Source: Kolteria novifilia
Lineage (GTDB): Bacteria; Planctomycetota; Planctomycetia; Kolteriales; Kolteriaceae
Reading direction: 5' to 3'
Length of the DNA: 64,000 bases
Assembly: GCA_007748055.1 (NCBI GenBank)
Contig: CP036279.1
Span: forward strand, 7,192,001-7,256,000
Under the pieces are notes generated by a model. It was not told the origin of the DNA and did not search any database. It saw only the letters and a list, made by a program, of their open reading frames with translations. The position numbers and the translations under genes are program-made. Shown here in pieces: positions 45,449 through 54,240 of the stretch. Positions within the stretch are counted from its first letter, which is position 1; each line of letters begins with the position of its first letter.

Positions 45449-47695
45449 TTACGCTCGGCCGACGAGAACGCGGAGGAGGACCGGAAGGAAGAAGAGATTG
45501 CCCAAGAGGCCTCCGAGAATCGCGATGCTCACCAGAGCGCCAAACTGAGCGGTTGGAACGAAGGACGAGAAGGAGAGAATGCTGAAGCCGATCATCAGGG
45601 CGAGGTTGGCGAAGACCATCGCCTTGCCGGTGCTCTGATGCGTCAGCGCGAGGGCTTCGTCAAAGCTCGCTCCCGCTTCGCGCTCCTGACGGAACCGGCT
45701 GAGGTAGTGGATGCTGAAGTCGACGACGAGCCCCATCGAGATGCTGCTGATCATCGCGGTCGCGACATTGATTGGCCAACCAACCCAACCCATGAGGCCG
45801 AGCACCACCACGATCGGAATGACGTTCGGCAGAAACGCGACCAACCCGTAGCGGAAGCTGCGAAACGCGAGGGTCATCACCGCCAGAATCCCGATCGCCG
45901 CCACCGCGAACGCCGACCATTGGTCCGACACGATGCTGTCGATGAGATAGGTCATCAGGACCCAAAGCCCGGTGACTTGGACCGGCTCGCTCAGGATCCG
46001 CTCGGCACGCTCGGAGATGCTCGCGAGCAGTTCCCGCTTGCCGGCGACCGTTTGCTTCTCGCGGACGCGAAGGACGATCCGCATGCGGTTGCCGTCCTGG
46101 TTCCACAGCTCCTTGATCATGGTCGGCTTGGCGAGCCGGAGCATTTCGAGCTGGGTCCGGATCAGCCCATCGGACGAGAGACCGAGAAAGCCTCCGAAGG
46201 GGGTCTTGGTGATCGGCAACGCTTCGCGGAAGAAGTCGAGCAAGTCGACGAGTCCCGTGACCTTGGTGATGCCAGGGATGCCGCGAAGGTCGTCCTCGAG
46301 CTTGCGAAGTTTTTCGAAGTAGTCGGCGGTCGGCACTTCCGGAGCGGAGAAGGCGAGCTCGATGACCCCTGCTCCGCCGAGGCGATCCTCGACGAACCGA
46401 TAGCCCCGCAGGATGGGGCTTTCGTCGCGGAAGTTGGCGGTGAAGTCGGTCTCGACCCGGAGCCAGCGGAAGCCGACCCCGGCGACGCCGAGAATGACCG
46501 CCATGACCACCGTCGTCAGGACCGCGTGGTGCGTCGTCCAGCCGACGAGCTTCGCGAGCGATTCCTTGAGTCGTTCCTCGCCCGGCGCGGGCACCGGGGC
46601 CGACGCGAATCGCCCGAGCAGAATGCCACCCGGCACGAGTAGCAACGACGCCAAGCCGACAAAGAGCGAGGCGGTCGTCATGACGAAGGCGTAGCTGCGA
46701 ACCGGGGCGACGCCACTCATGAAGAGGGCCCCGAAGCCGACCGCGGTGGTCAAGCAAGTCCAGCAGACCGCCGGCATGACCCGAGAAAGCGTGCGCCGCA
46801 TCGCCTCCTCGCGATCGTAGCCGCGTTGGGTCTCCTCGCCGTATCGGACCGCGATGTGAATGGAGGTCGCGATTCCGATGACGGTGATCAGCGAGGCGGT
46901 CATCGAGTCGATGATGCTCAGTTGGACGCCGCCGAGCGCGACCAGGGCTCGGGTCCAGACGATCGAGACTTGGACGATCGCGAGCGGAAGGAGCATCCAG
47001 CGGACGTTGCGAAAGAGGAGAAAGATCATTGCCAGCATCGTCATGCTCGCCACGATGGTGAGCATGTGGGCATCCCGCTCGAGGTGCGTGAAGACGTCGC
47101 TTAGGAGGGCGGGGGTTCCGACGACGCAGGAGGTCTCGTCGTTCTCGTTGGCGATGGTTCGGACGTCGTCGAGGGTCTGCCGCAGGTCGCCGGAGGAGAT
47201 GGCTTCGCGATCGATTTGGAGCACGACCGCGGCGGTTTGGCCGTCCTCACCAACGAAGACGTCCTTATAGAGTTCCGTATCGAGGACCTCTTGGCGGAGT
47301 TCGTCGAAGCTCGAGGCGGCCTGGCCGACCATCTGGGCCATCGTCAGGGTTCCGACCAAGGGAGCGGTCGGTCGCGGGACGTTGGCCAGCGACATGGCGC
47401 TGGCGACGCCGTTGACGCCGGAGAGACGCGAGGTTAGTCCGGAGAGACGCTCGAGACCTCGTTCGGAAAAGAGCTGGGGATCGGAGTAGGCGACCAGGCA
47501 AGTCGTATCGCCCCCGAAATCGCGCACGACTTGTTCGTAGGACTGAAGTCTTGGGTTATTCTCGGAGAAGAGCGACCGGGGTGACTGGTCCGATTCCACC
47601 GACTGAGACAGCGGGAACGCGACGAAGGCGGCGAGGAAACAGACAAGGATGAGGAGAAGCTTGTGGCGGACGAGAGAGCGGTAAAAGACTTGCAT
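45449..47695 (-). CDS. RND superfamily exporter, HAE3/MMPL type
   Basis: This 748-residue polytopic membrane protein has the duplicated RND plan of the HAE3/MMPL class, with one transmembrane helix, a porter domain and five further helices in each half. Characteristic segments are VTGLVDLLDFFREALP and the two helix-rich blocks with GIATSIHIAVRYGEE and GLVVDFSIHYLSRFRQE, which hold the acidic or His residues of the proton relay. Members carry lipids, hopanoids or other hydrophobic molecules and usually work without a tripartite channel. It starts at ATG 47695 and ends close to the tandem repeat array. The substrate is not known. Confidence 0.85.
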   Translation of the reverse strand: MQVFYRSLVRHKLLLILVCFLAAFVAFPLSQSVESDQSPRSLFSENNPRLQSYEQVVRDFGGDTTCLVAYSDPQLFSERGLERLSGLTSRLSGVNGVASAMSLANVPRPTAPLVGTLTMAQMVGQAASSFDELRQEVLDTELYKDVFVGEDGQTAAVVLQIDREAISSGDLRQTLDDVRTIANENDETSCVVGTPALLSDVFTHLERDAHMLTIVASMTMLAMIFLLFRNVRWMLLPLAIVQVSIVWTRALVALGGVQLSIIDSMTASLITVIGIATSIHIAVRYGEETQRGYDREEAMRRTLSRVMPAVCWTCLTTAVGFGALFMSGVAPVRSYAFVMTTASLFVGLASLLLVPGGILLGRFASAPVPAPGEERLKESLAKLVGWTTHHAVLTTVVMAVILGVAGVGFRWLRVETDFTANFRDESPILRGYRFVEDRLGGAGVIELAFSAPEVPTADYFEKLRKLEDDLRGIPGITKVTGLVDLLDFFREALPITKTPFGGFLGLSSDGLIRTQLEMLRLAKPTMIKELWNQDGNRMRIVLRVREKQTVAGKRELLASISERAERILSEPVQVTGLWVLMTYLIDSIVSDQWSAFAVAAIGILAVMTLAFRSFRYGLVAFLPNVIPIVVVLGLMGWVGWPINVATAMISSISMGLVVDFSIHYLSRFRQEREAGASFDEALALTHQSTGKAMVFANLALMIGFSILSFSSFVPTAQFGALVSIAILGGLLGNLFFLPVLLRVLVGRA

Positions 47696-47862
47696 AGTGC
47701 TTCAAACTCTCCCTGACGACATCCTAGGCGTTCTATACCATCGGGGTCATGCGTCCATCCACCAGGCCAGTTCCTGGTGGCTCTCGTCGGCCGTTGCTCG
47801 CGACGGCTTGCGAGGGGTGTTGTGCTACGGGCGCCACGGAAGCGAAGGACGAAAGCCATCGC

Positions 47863-49059
47863 ATGACGGGACGGACAGCGGGGCTTCTAAGCTGCGTCGC
47901 ACTCGCGATCACCCTACGGCTGGGGATGGCCGTTGTGGCGACCGACTGGCTCAGCGACGATCGGGACGACTACATCGTCTTCGCCCGTTGCCTTGCCGGC
48001 TCCGGCGTCTATGGATCGTCTCCCGACCAACCGTCGGCCTTCCGAGCTCCCGGATATCCGCTACTTCTCTTGCCATGGTGTCGGCATTCGACAGCCCTGG
48101 TCTTCGGCGTCGCCGCGCTGAATTTGCTCGCTAGCGCGGTCATCGTGGTCGCGACGTGGCGCTTGGTGGAGTTGGGAGGATTCAGCGGGACCGCTTGGGT
48201 CGCGGCATTGATTGTGGCGATTGACCCGCTGCTCCTTCAGTCTAGTCTTCTGCCGATGAGTGAGACGGTATTCACGGCTCTTCTCGTCGGCCTCTTGTTC
48301 GCTTGGGCGGAGCGTCCGTCCGAGGGATCGGCTTGGCGCTGGCGCGGGTTGGCCGCGCTTTTGGTGACCGCCGCCGCGATGACACGACCGCTGGCATGGG
48401 CGATCTGGCTCTTGCTCGGGCTGGCATGCCTCCTGACCGGTCGACGAAGGGACTGGTGTTGGATCACGCTCGCCGCGATATTCCTTTGTCTCCCATGGGT
48501 CGTTCGGAATCAAGTGGTACTCGGACGTCCCATCCTGACCACGACCCACGGGGGCTACACCCTCTGGCTCGGCCAAAATCCGGTTTATTTCCGCGAGGTC
48601 GTCGCCGGCCCGAATGCCACCTGGCCCGCGGCGAGCTTTCAAGACTGGTCGCTCGAGAACACCTACCGCACCCGCGGCAAATCGGAGCTGCAGCGCAACG
48701 ACTACTACCGCGACCAAGCTCTCCGATGGATGATCCAACATCCCAGGAACGCCGCCAGATCAATTGGCCACCATCTCGTTTCACTTTGGGGACTTGCGCC
48801 CAACTACGGGCCGCGTTTGGGCCAGTTTCTCTGTAGCGTCTTCTATGGCATCGTCTTCGCCCTCGCTGTGCTGGGCCTCTTTCAAGCCAAGGCATGGGCG
48901 CAGCCCTTCGTGATCCTCCCCGTGACGATCGTCGCGACGACGGCGGTCCATGCGGTCTATTGGAGCAACTTGCGGATGAGGACGCCGTTGATGCCTGTGC
49001 TGGCGATCCTGGCGGCATGGGGTCTGGGGTGGCTCTGGCGACGATTCGGGCCCGAATAA
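47863..49059 (+). CDS. GT39/ArnT-like membrane glycosyltransferase
   Basis: This 398-residue integral membrane protein belongs to the GT-C fold (GT39/PMT/ArnT group). The N-terminal first loop carries the acidic catalytic pair in WLSDDRDDYIVFAR, and FRAPGYPLLLLPW is the usual second-loop motif. Eight or more hydrophobic segments follow, ending in GLGWLWRRFG. Such enzymes use polyprenyl-phosphate sugars on the outer face of the membrane. Several in-frame starts exist; the ATG at 47863 places the first TM segment at the N-terminus, while the longer frame from 47749 adds Arg/Cys-rich sequence with no family match. The acceptor is unknown. Confidence 0.72.
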   Translation: MTGRTAGLLSCVALAITLRLGMAVVATDWLSDDRDDYIVFARCLAGSGVYGSSPDQPSAFRAPGYPLLLLPWCRHSTALVFGVAALNLLASAVIVVATWRLVELGGFSGTAWVAALIVAIDPLLLQSSLLPMSETVFTALLVGLLFAWAERPSEGSAWRWRGLAALLVTAAAMTRPLAWAIWLLLGLACLLTGRRRDWCWITLAAIFLCLPWVVRNQVVLGRPILTTTHGGYTLWLGQNPVYFREVVAGPNATWPAASFQDWSLENTYRTRGKSELQRNDYYRDQALRWMIQHPRNAARSIGHHLVSLWGLAPNYGPRLGQFLCSVFYGIVFALAVLGLFQAKAWAQPFVILPVTIVATTAVHAVYWSNLRMRTPLMPVLAILAAWGLGWLWRRFGPE

Positions 49060-49169
49060 CCTCGAAAAAGCGCCGATTTGATCCGATTCCGATCGCAAGA
49101 GGCACGGTTCTGGCCCCAATCCGATCAAAAACACATCAAAAAACATCACAAGAATTGTTGGGATGGAGG

Positions 49170-49198
49170 TTGAACCGACTTTGGGGCCAGACTACACT
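49170..49198 (+). promoter_or_regulatory. Candidate promoter of the bfd-like gene
   Basis: TTGAAC (49170-49175) and TACACT (49193-49198) are separated by 17 bp. The expected transcript start is near 49205, leaving a leader of about 100 bases. No Fur-box-like palindrome was found. Confidence 0.5.
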
Positions 49199-49301
49199 TT
49201 TGTTGAGACGAGATGTCAATCTCTCTGAACGATCCTCGCCCACGAGAAAGCAGATGGGACTGCTTCCTCCCTCAAAGCTCCTGGATGAGACGACTCCGAC
49301 G

Positions 49302-49583
49302 ATGCGTTCCTCCTCCACCACCACCTGCGGACGCAATTGCCAGACCTGCCCCGCGCAATTGGTTTGTCACTGCCTGCGAGTCTCCAAGGACGACGTCCTC
49401 GACGTCATCGTCAATGGCATCGCCCAGACCTCCGACGACGTCCGCCGACTCACTGGAGCCGGCGGCGGGTGCATGGCATGCCGTCAAAAGGTCAAAGCGA
49501 TGATCCTCGAGCACTCCCCTAGTGCGACAGATCGTGCTCGCCCATCTGTGACTGTAGATAGTTCTCTAGTCCAACCGACTTGA
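49302..49583 (+). CDS. bfd: Bacterioferritin-associated ferredoxin-like [2Fe-2S] protein
   Basis: This product of about 93 residues holds a Bfd-like [2Fe-2S] domain: C22 and C24 in VCHCLRV and C57 and C60 in GGGCMACRQK, with the helical spacer typical of the family. Bfd proteins reduce the haem of bacterioferritin so that stored iron is released. The N-terminus contains three more cysteines in CGRNCQTC (C9, C13, C16), which is not usual for Bfd. The start at 49302 is one choice; ATG 49254 would add 16 residues. The last 65 bp overlap the end of the convergent bacterioferritin gene, which supports the functional pairing. Confidence 0.8.
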   Translation: MRSSSTTTCGRNCQTCPAQLVCHCLRVSKDDVLDVIVNGIAQTSDDVRRLTGAGGGCMACRQKVKAMILEHSPSATDRARPSVTVDSSLVQPT

Positions 49584-50004
49584 CCAGCTCGATTTGCGTC
49601 TCGAGCCAATCGACGTGCTCTTCCGACTCGACCAGAATCTTCTCGACCAGTTCCCGCGTCCCGTTGTCGACTTCCTCGATGCAGAGCTTCGCGGTCGCGT
49701 TGTAGTGCGCCACTCCCTTCTTCTCGAGCTCTAGGTCGTACTCGAACTGTTCCGGCACCGTTTCGCCCACGCGAATGACGTCGTAGCGTGCGATCTCCGG
49801 CACCCCTTCAAGGAAGAGGATTCGGTCAATCAACAATTCGGCGTGCTTCATCTCGCCAATCGACTCGACGTAGTGCTTCTTCCCGAGCTTTGTGAAGCCC
49901 CAGTTGTCGCACATTTTCGCTTGGCAGAAGTACTGATTGATCGCGGTCAGCTCAACCGTCAACGCCTGGTTGAGGGCGTCGATCACCTTGGGATTTCCCT
50001 GCAT
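49519..50004 (-). CDS. bfr: Bacterioferritin
   Basis: This 161-residue four-helix ferritin-like protein starts at ATG 50004 (MQGNPKVIDALNQ); the longer frame upstream has no family match. Ferroxidase ligands E18, E51, H54 and E94 are present, as are H130 and the haem-binding M52 (GEMKHAE). At the position of the bridging Glu127 of E. coli Bfr the sequence has Ser (VESEEHVDW, three residues before H130). It should form a 24-mer that stores iron. It is convergent with a bfd-like gene and the two overlap by 65 bp at their 3' ends. Confidence 0.9.
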   Translation of the reverse strand: MQGNPKVIDALNQALTVELTAINQYFCQAKMCDNWGFTKLGKKHYVESIGEMKHAELLIDRILFLEGVPEIARYDVIRVGETVPEQFEYDLELEKKGVAHYNATAKLCIEEVDNGTRELVEKILVESEEHVDWLETQIELVKSVGLENYLQSQMGEHDLSH

Positions 50005-50575
50005 CGTGTCTCTCCGTTTGTTGGTTTCAGGCCATGATGGGTTGCCACGCGGGATCGACGACTCCTCGCCTTCCCGGTTGTCCTCGAATGGGTTCTCCAG
50101 AATAATACGAGACGTAAGTCTAAATTCCATCGAGAGATCCGATGTCATTTCTCGGCACGAAGCAGCCGAGGAACTTCCCATCGCCAGCGTTGACAACAGA
50201 CGTCAGCCCCCAGCGATCCCCGAGTGAAATACGCCCCGAACGGCCGTGTAGGCCTTTCATCGAGGTCAGGCACCTTCACGGAAGCTCGCTCCATCTCATC
50301 GCGGCGTGACTGGGATCGAGACCTGGTGTCAAAACAGTCCCCCGGAATCGGAGCCTGCCGCTGAATCGAGCCCCGCGTGGGACGACCACACCACCCGTCG
50401 GACTCGGCACCTTCAATGGCAGGGCAACGGCCTGCCTTGAGCGCGACATACTCGGCGAACAAAGAGCCATGGGGCAAATCACCAAGCTTCACCGGGCGGT
50501 TTGTGTACAACAACCGCTTCAGCACCTTCACGCACCGTTCTCTTCAATTCCACTCTTTTCGGGAGCCACCCGTCG
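50005..50575. other. Divergent intergenic region
   Basis: About 570 bp between bacterioferritin (minus) and an unknown gene (plus). No gene is seen. On the plus strand at 50109 GAGACGTAAGTCTAAAT vaguely resembles the TetR site of 32465 but has a four-base spacer. CAGGGCAACGGCCTGCC-type inverted pairs occur near 50420. Confidence 0.3.
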
Positions 50576-51601
50576 ATGACGCTCTCTCCACTCCTCCTCG
50601 CACTTGCGCACGTGGCCTTTCCGGCGGCGGATCCGGCGACCATCATGACACGCGTCTGCGAAGCTCGGGAGAAGTGGACGCCGGCCCATGTCCGGTTTCA
50701 GACCAAGCTCGAAGGTCAACGAGGAACCGAAGCGTACGACCACGTCGTCGATCAGGAGATCTGGTTCTCGGGCACGCATCTGCGAACCGATGTCGTCATC
50801 AAGAGCAGCGCCGGGTCGATCATCGACGAAGAGGCCTGGATCAAGACGCCGGCATTCTTCGCGTATCGCTACGGCGAGGCCCATGACATCTACACGGGCG
50901 ACCTTGCCGACATTAGTGCCGCCGCGGACTGTGCCATCGATCCACGCGTCCTTGGGTTGGTGCCGGTGTCGGTCTACGCGATGCACAACATTGGGCTGGG
51001 CGACTACTGCGCGCTGGTGACGGGGGCGACCGACTCGTCCACCGTTCGCGAGGAGATGGTCGATGGTCGCCAAGCGGTCGTGGTCTCGTACCAGAACCTC
51101 GACGCGGGAACCAGTGGCGAGGTTTGGGTCATCCCGGAGATGGACGACGCCGTCACCCGGATCGTGGTCAACGGCTCCGTGTTCCGCGATGAGATCGACA
51201 CCACCTACAAGGAAGTCACGGCGGGAGTCTGGTTCCCTTCGACGAGCAGCTTCCGACGCCAAAACAGCAAGGGAAAAGTGATCACCGACCAGAAGGTCAC
51301 GGTCGAGCAGGCCTCGATCGGAGCCCCGATTCCCGACTCGGTCTTCGCGCTCTCGTCGTTCGACATCCCCGTCGGCAAGGAAGTGAACGTCGGCGGACAT
51401 CCACGCATTTGGGATGGCGAGAAAGCCGTCACCGAGGCCGAGTTCGCCGAGCAGCGTGCTCTTGCCGAGCGAAATGCCGCCTCGGGATCGACAGGGAGGA
51501 CCGTTCTGGTGGTGCTCGCCGTGGTGATCCTCGGCGTGGTCGCCGTTCTCGCCTGGCGTGCGACCCGAAAGCAAGCGAATCCCGACGCGTCCGACCAGTA
51601 G
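50576..51601 (+). CDS. Exported protein with C-terminal membrane anchor, function unknown
   Basis: This 341-residue protein has a signal-like N-terminus (LSPLLLALAHVAFPAAD), a long beta-rich body with alternating hydrophobic residues (about residues 25-280), and a C-terminal hydrophobic segment (TVLVVLAVVILGVVAVLAW) near residue 310 followed by a short basic tail. The body faintly recalls the LolA/LolB-type lipoprotein-binding fold used by planctomycete outer-membrane lipoprotein-sorting-like proteins (EVWVIPEMDDAVTRIVV), but this is by eye only. An earlier in-frame ATG at 50501 adds no signal features. There is no operon partner, as the flanks are repeats and bacterioferritin. Confidence 0.6.
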   Translation: MTLSPLLLALAHVAFPAADPATIMTRVCEAREKWTPAHVRFQTKLEGQRGTEAYDHVVDQEIWFSGTHLRTDVVIKSSAGSIIDEEAWIKTPAFFAYRYGEAHDIYTGDLADISAAADCAIDPRVLGLVPVSVYAMHNIGLGDYCALVTGATDSSTVREEMVDGRQAVVVSYQNLDAGTSGEVWVIPEMDDAVTRIVVNGSVFRDEIDTTYKEVTAGVWFPSTSSFRRQNSKGKVITDQKVTVEQASIGAPIPDSVFALSSFDIPVGKEVNVGGHPRIWDGEKAVTEAEFAEQRALAERNAASGSTGRTVLVVLAVVILGVVAVLAWRATRKQANPDASDQ

Positions 51602-51639
51602 TGCGTACGGTGGCCATCCCTGACCGAATGGTGGATCCG

Positions 51640-51880
51640 AAACTGCCACAGTCACGAAGCGGCGCTGGTTTCTATCCAGGGGTTTCAACCCCCTGGTTCT
51701 AAAAGGATTTGGTTCGAGCCCCGAAAGTGGCGACGGTAGCCGTCGAACCAACTGCGCCCCTCTGGGGCTCCATGAACGGATCGGTAACTTTTCCAGGGGT
51801 TGCCACCCCTGGCTACTTTCCTCTGCCGCTTCGCGGCTCAGGAAAGCGGATGCAATCGTTGGGAGCCAGAGGGGGGCGAA
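51640..51880. repeat. Intergenic hairpin-rich repeat modules
   Basis: Contains CCAGGGG/CCCCTGG hairpins at 51676-51696 and 51793-51812, a GAGCCCCGAAAGTGGCGACG module and CCGCTTCGCGGC at 51829. The GAGCCC-GAAAG module and the CCGC-TTCG-GCGG-type hairpin also occur in the tandem array at 43901-45431. The whole 420-bp gap has no gene. Confidence 0.55.
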
Positions 51881-52021
51881 ACAGATACCACAACCTGTGT
51901 CCCGTCAAGATGTTGTCTGCGAATACCCTTCGCTCAATCGATCGCGACGCGATGTTGAATGGGTTGATCGCTTGTCAATCTGGATTCGCGCCGCGAATAA
52001 GTGGCCCACGCGCCGTCTTGT

Positions 52022-53734
52022 TCAACTCGTCGAACAGGCGTCGTCGGAGGGGACGGGCTCGGGGGTGGTCGATTGACGCTGCTTGGCGATCTGCTCGACG
52101 TTGCGGCGGAGATCGGGCAGGAAATTGACGAGATGGCTGAACTCGTTCTTGGCCATCGTGAAGACATCGAGCGGTTCGAGACAGCGGACCGTCGCGCCGC
52201 GGCGGTTGCCGTCGAGAAGAGCCATCTCGCCGAAGATCTCGCCCGGACCAACTTCGGCCATCACTTCCGGTTCGGAGACGAAAGAGCCGGGCTTCAAGAT
52301 CTCGGCCTTGCCCTGAATGATGATGTAGAGTCGGTCGCCGACGTCCCCCTCGCGAATGACGTACTCACCCGGTTCGAAGTGGGCGTGGACCATCGCTTGC
52401 GGAGGGTCGAATTTCGATTGCACCAACTCCGGCGGCACAACCAGATCGAGCAGCCAGCTCAGCGCGATCCGGACCTTGCGGTCGATCCCCGGCAACTTCC
52501 ACCAATAGATCGTCCGCCACGCCAGCCACGCCAGCAGCCCCGAGAGCTTGAGCCCCCCCGGCAACTGCGCGACCGCGGTGCGATGCCCGAGGACGCCGAG
52601 ACTGCCGAGTCCGGTAAAGTTGAAGGTCTTCGCGGGTCGGCCGTCGATCGCGGCGAGGATGTTGTGGGCGCAAGTCGTCGCTTGGCGCACCGCGAACTGG
52701 GCCGTCTTCGGGCAATCCCCCTCGCCGCTAGGGTGCGGGATCAGGGCGCAGTCGCCGAGAGCCCATTCGCTGGTCGATCCCTCGACCCGCATCGTCCGAT
52801 CGGCGATGATCTTGCCCTTCTTCTGCCGCAGAGCGATCGACTCGACTAAGGGATTGGGTGACGACGGGACGGTCGAGACCAGGGTCCGCGTGCAAATGCG
52901 ACTGCCGTCGTCGAGGATGGCGTGCGTCTCGGTCGCCGAGCGAAGGCGGTGTTCGAGCATGAGCTCGACCCCACGACGCCTCAGGATGCGCTGGGCGTAC
53001 TCGCCGAGGCTTGAGTGCAGTTCGCGCTGCAGCAGTCGTTCCTTGGAATGGATCAGGATGACGCGGATGTCTTCCGGTTCCAGCCCGAAGGTCTTGGGTC
53101 CGACCTCGCGGACGAAATCGTTGAGACTCGCGGCGACCTCGACACCGGAATAGCCCCCACCCGCGATGACGAAGGTGAGCAGTTCCTGCCGAAGCTCGTC
53201 GTCGTCCTCGATCTCAGCTTCCCCCAGAACACGCAACACGTGGTCGCGAAGACGCAGCGTGTCGGAGAGATTCTTGAAGGGAAGGGCATGGGCGCGCAGG
53301 CCCGGATCGAAGCGAAAGTCGGTCACGTCGCCCAGGGCGATCACGAGGTGGTCGTACTCGAGCACGAGTGGGCGGGGCCGATAACCCGGCGCGAGCGTGA
53401 CGAGCTTCTTCTCGACGTCGACCGAGGAGATATCGCGGAAGTAGAGATGCGTCCGGGGGCAAAGTCGGCGAATGGGGATGACCGGCTCGAGGATCCCCAT
53501 CTGTCCTGAGAGGACTTCAGCGAGCATCGGCTGAAAGACGAAGTAGTTCTCGCGGTTGACGAGGACGATCTCGATATCGTCGCGGCGCCGCAGACCCTTT
53601 TCGAGGGTCATCGCGGCGTAGACACCACCGAATCCGCCCCCAAGGATGACAATGCGTGTCGGCTTCGTGTCGGCATCCACAGCGGTTCTCTTTCGTAGCA
53701 GCACTCGAGAGGACATCCTCAGCGCCCAATTCAT
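52022..53734 (-). CDS. NDH-2-type NAD(P)H dehydrogenase fused to cyclic nucleotide-binding domain
   Basis: This 570-residue protein has two parts. Residues 1 to about 420 are a type II NADH dehydrogenase-like flavoprotein: FAD site IVILGGGFGGVYAA (residues 27-40), NAD site FVIAGGGYSGVEVA near residue 190, ALGDCALIP near residue 325, and the amphipathic C-terminal helix LLAWLAWRTIYW that binds the membrane. Residues about 440-550 form a cNMP-binding/Crp-type beta-barrel (FEPGEYVIREGDVGDRLYII, GEIFGEMALLDGNRRGATVR). The second part includes the phosphate-binding-cassette FGEMALL and R-G-A-T. It would pass electrons from NADH to quinone under control of a nucleotide or other signal. The start is uncertain: 53734 or the ATG at 53716. 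Confidence 0.85.
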   Translation of the reverse strand: MNWALRMSSRVLLRKRTAVDADTKPTRIVILGGGFGGVYAAMTLEKGLRRRDDIEIVLVNRENYFVFQPMLAEVLSGQMGILEPVIPIRRLCPRTHLYFRDISSVDVEKKLVTLAPGYRPRPLVLEYDHLVIALGDVTDFRFDPGLRAHALPFKNLSDTLRLRDHVLRVLGEAEIEDDDELRQELLTFVIAGGGYSGVEVAASLNDFVREVGPKTFGLEPEDIRVILIHSKERLLQRELHSSLGEYAQRILRRRGVELMLEHRLRSATETHAILDDGSRICTRTLVSTVPSSPNPLVESIALRQKKGKIIADRTMRVEGSTSEWALGDCALIPHPSGEGDCPKTAQFAVRQATTCAHNILAAIDGRPAKTFNFTGLGSLGVLGHRTAVAQLPGGLKLSGLLAWLAWRTIYWWKLPGIDRKVRIALSWLLDLVVPPELVQSKFDPPQAMVHAHFEPGEYVIREGDVGDRLYIIIQGKAEILKPGSFVSEPEVMAEVGPGEIFGEMALLDGNRRGATVRCLEPLDVFTMAKNEFSHLVNFLPDLRRNVEQIAKQRQSTTPEPVPSDDACSTS

Positions 53735-53897
53735 AGGCGCTCGAACGCCCGAGGGCGAACGACTTCACCCCTATTGGATTACAAATCCCACCACCGATTC
53801 TGTCACAACACGAATTTTCAGGTTATCCTTGTATGAATCGGCCGCGCAGGATCCGATGCGTTAACTGGGAGAGTAAGTCAGAGTGGAGTTGTCATCG

Positions 53898-54176
53898 ATG
53901 ACGAAGGAACGTCGCCGAACGGCGCGCAAGCCCGTCGAAGGGCCCCACGGCACGGGAACGCTGATCCTGCCCAACGGTCGTTTGCCCGTCCTGGTCGCCG
54001 ACGAGTCGTCTACCGGCGTCGGGCTGTTCGCTCTCGGTTCGGCATCGCTGACCCTGGGGGCGGTGGTCGAGTTCGAATCGAAGTTTCGCCACGGCAAGGC
54101 TCGGATCGCTCATCTGAAAGCGCTCGCCGGCGACGAACACGACGTCTACCGCGTCGGCCTCGAGTGGGTGCATTGA
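53898..54176 (+). CDS. Small PilZ-domain-like protein
   Basis: This 92-residue single-domain protein starts at ATG 53898 with GGAG nine bases upstream; an in-frame GTG at 53883 also has a good site. The N-terminal RRRTARKP and the later ADESSTGVG fit the RxxxR and D/NxSxxG c-di-GMP motifs of PilZ domains, and the final VYRVGLEWV matches the last strand. It is short for a full PilZ domain. The protein would bind c-di-GMP and act on an unknown partner. It is divergent from the NDH-2-type gene. Confidence 0.65.
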   Translation: MTKERRRTARKPVEGPHGTGTLILPNGRLPVLVADESSTGVGLFALGSASLTLGAVVEFESKFRHGKARIAHLKALAGDEHDVYRVGLEWVH

Positions 54177-54240
54177 TCGGCAAAAGGGAGTCGCGCGAGA
54201 CTCGCGTCAGGCAAAAGCATGACCTACGAAATGTCGCCGG

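Noticed and set aside
50109-50125. Third TetR operator before bacterioferritin
   Set aside because: Spacer is four instead of five bases and there is no promoter match; likely chance.
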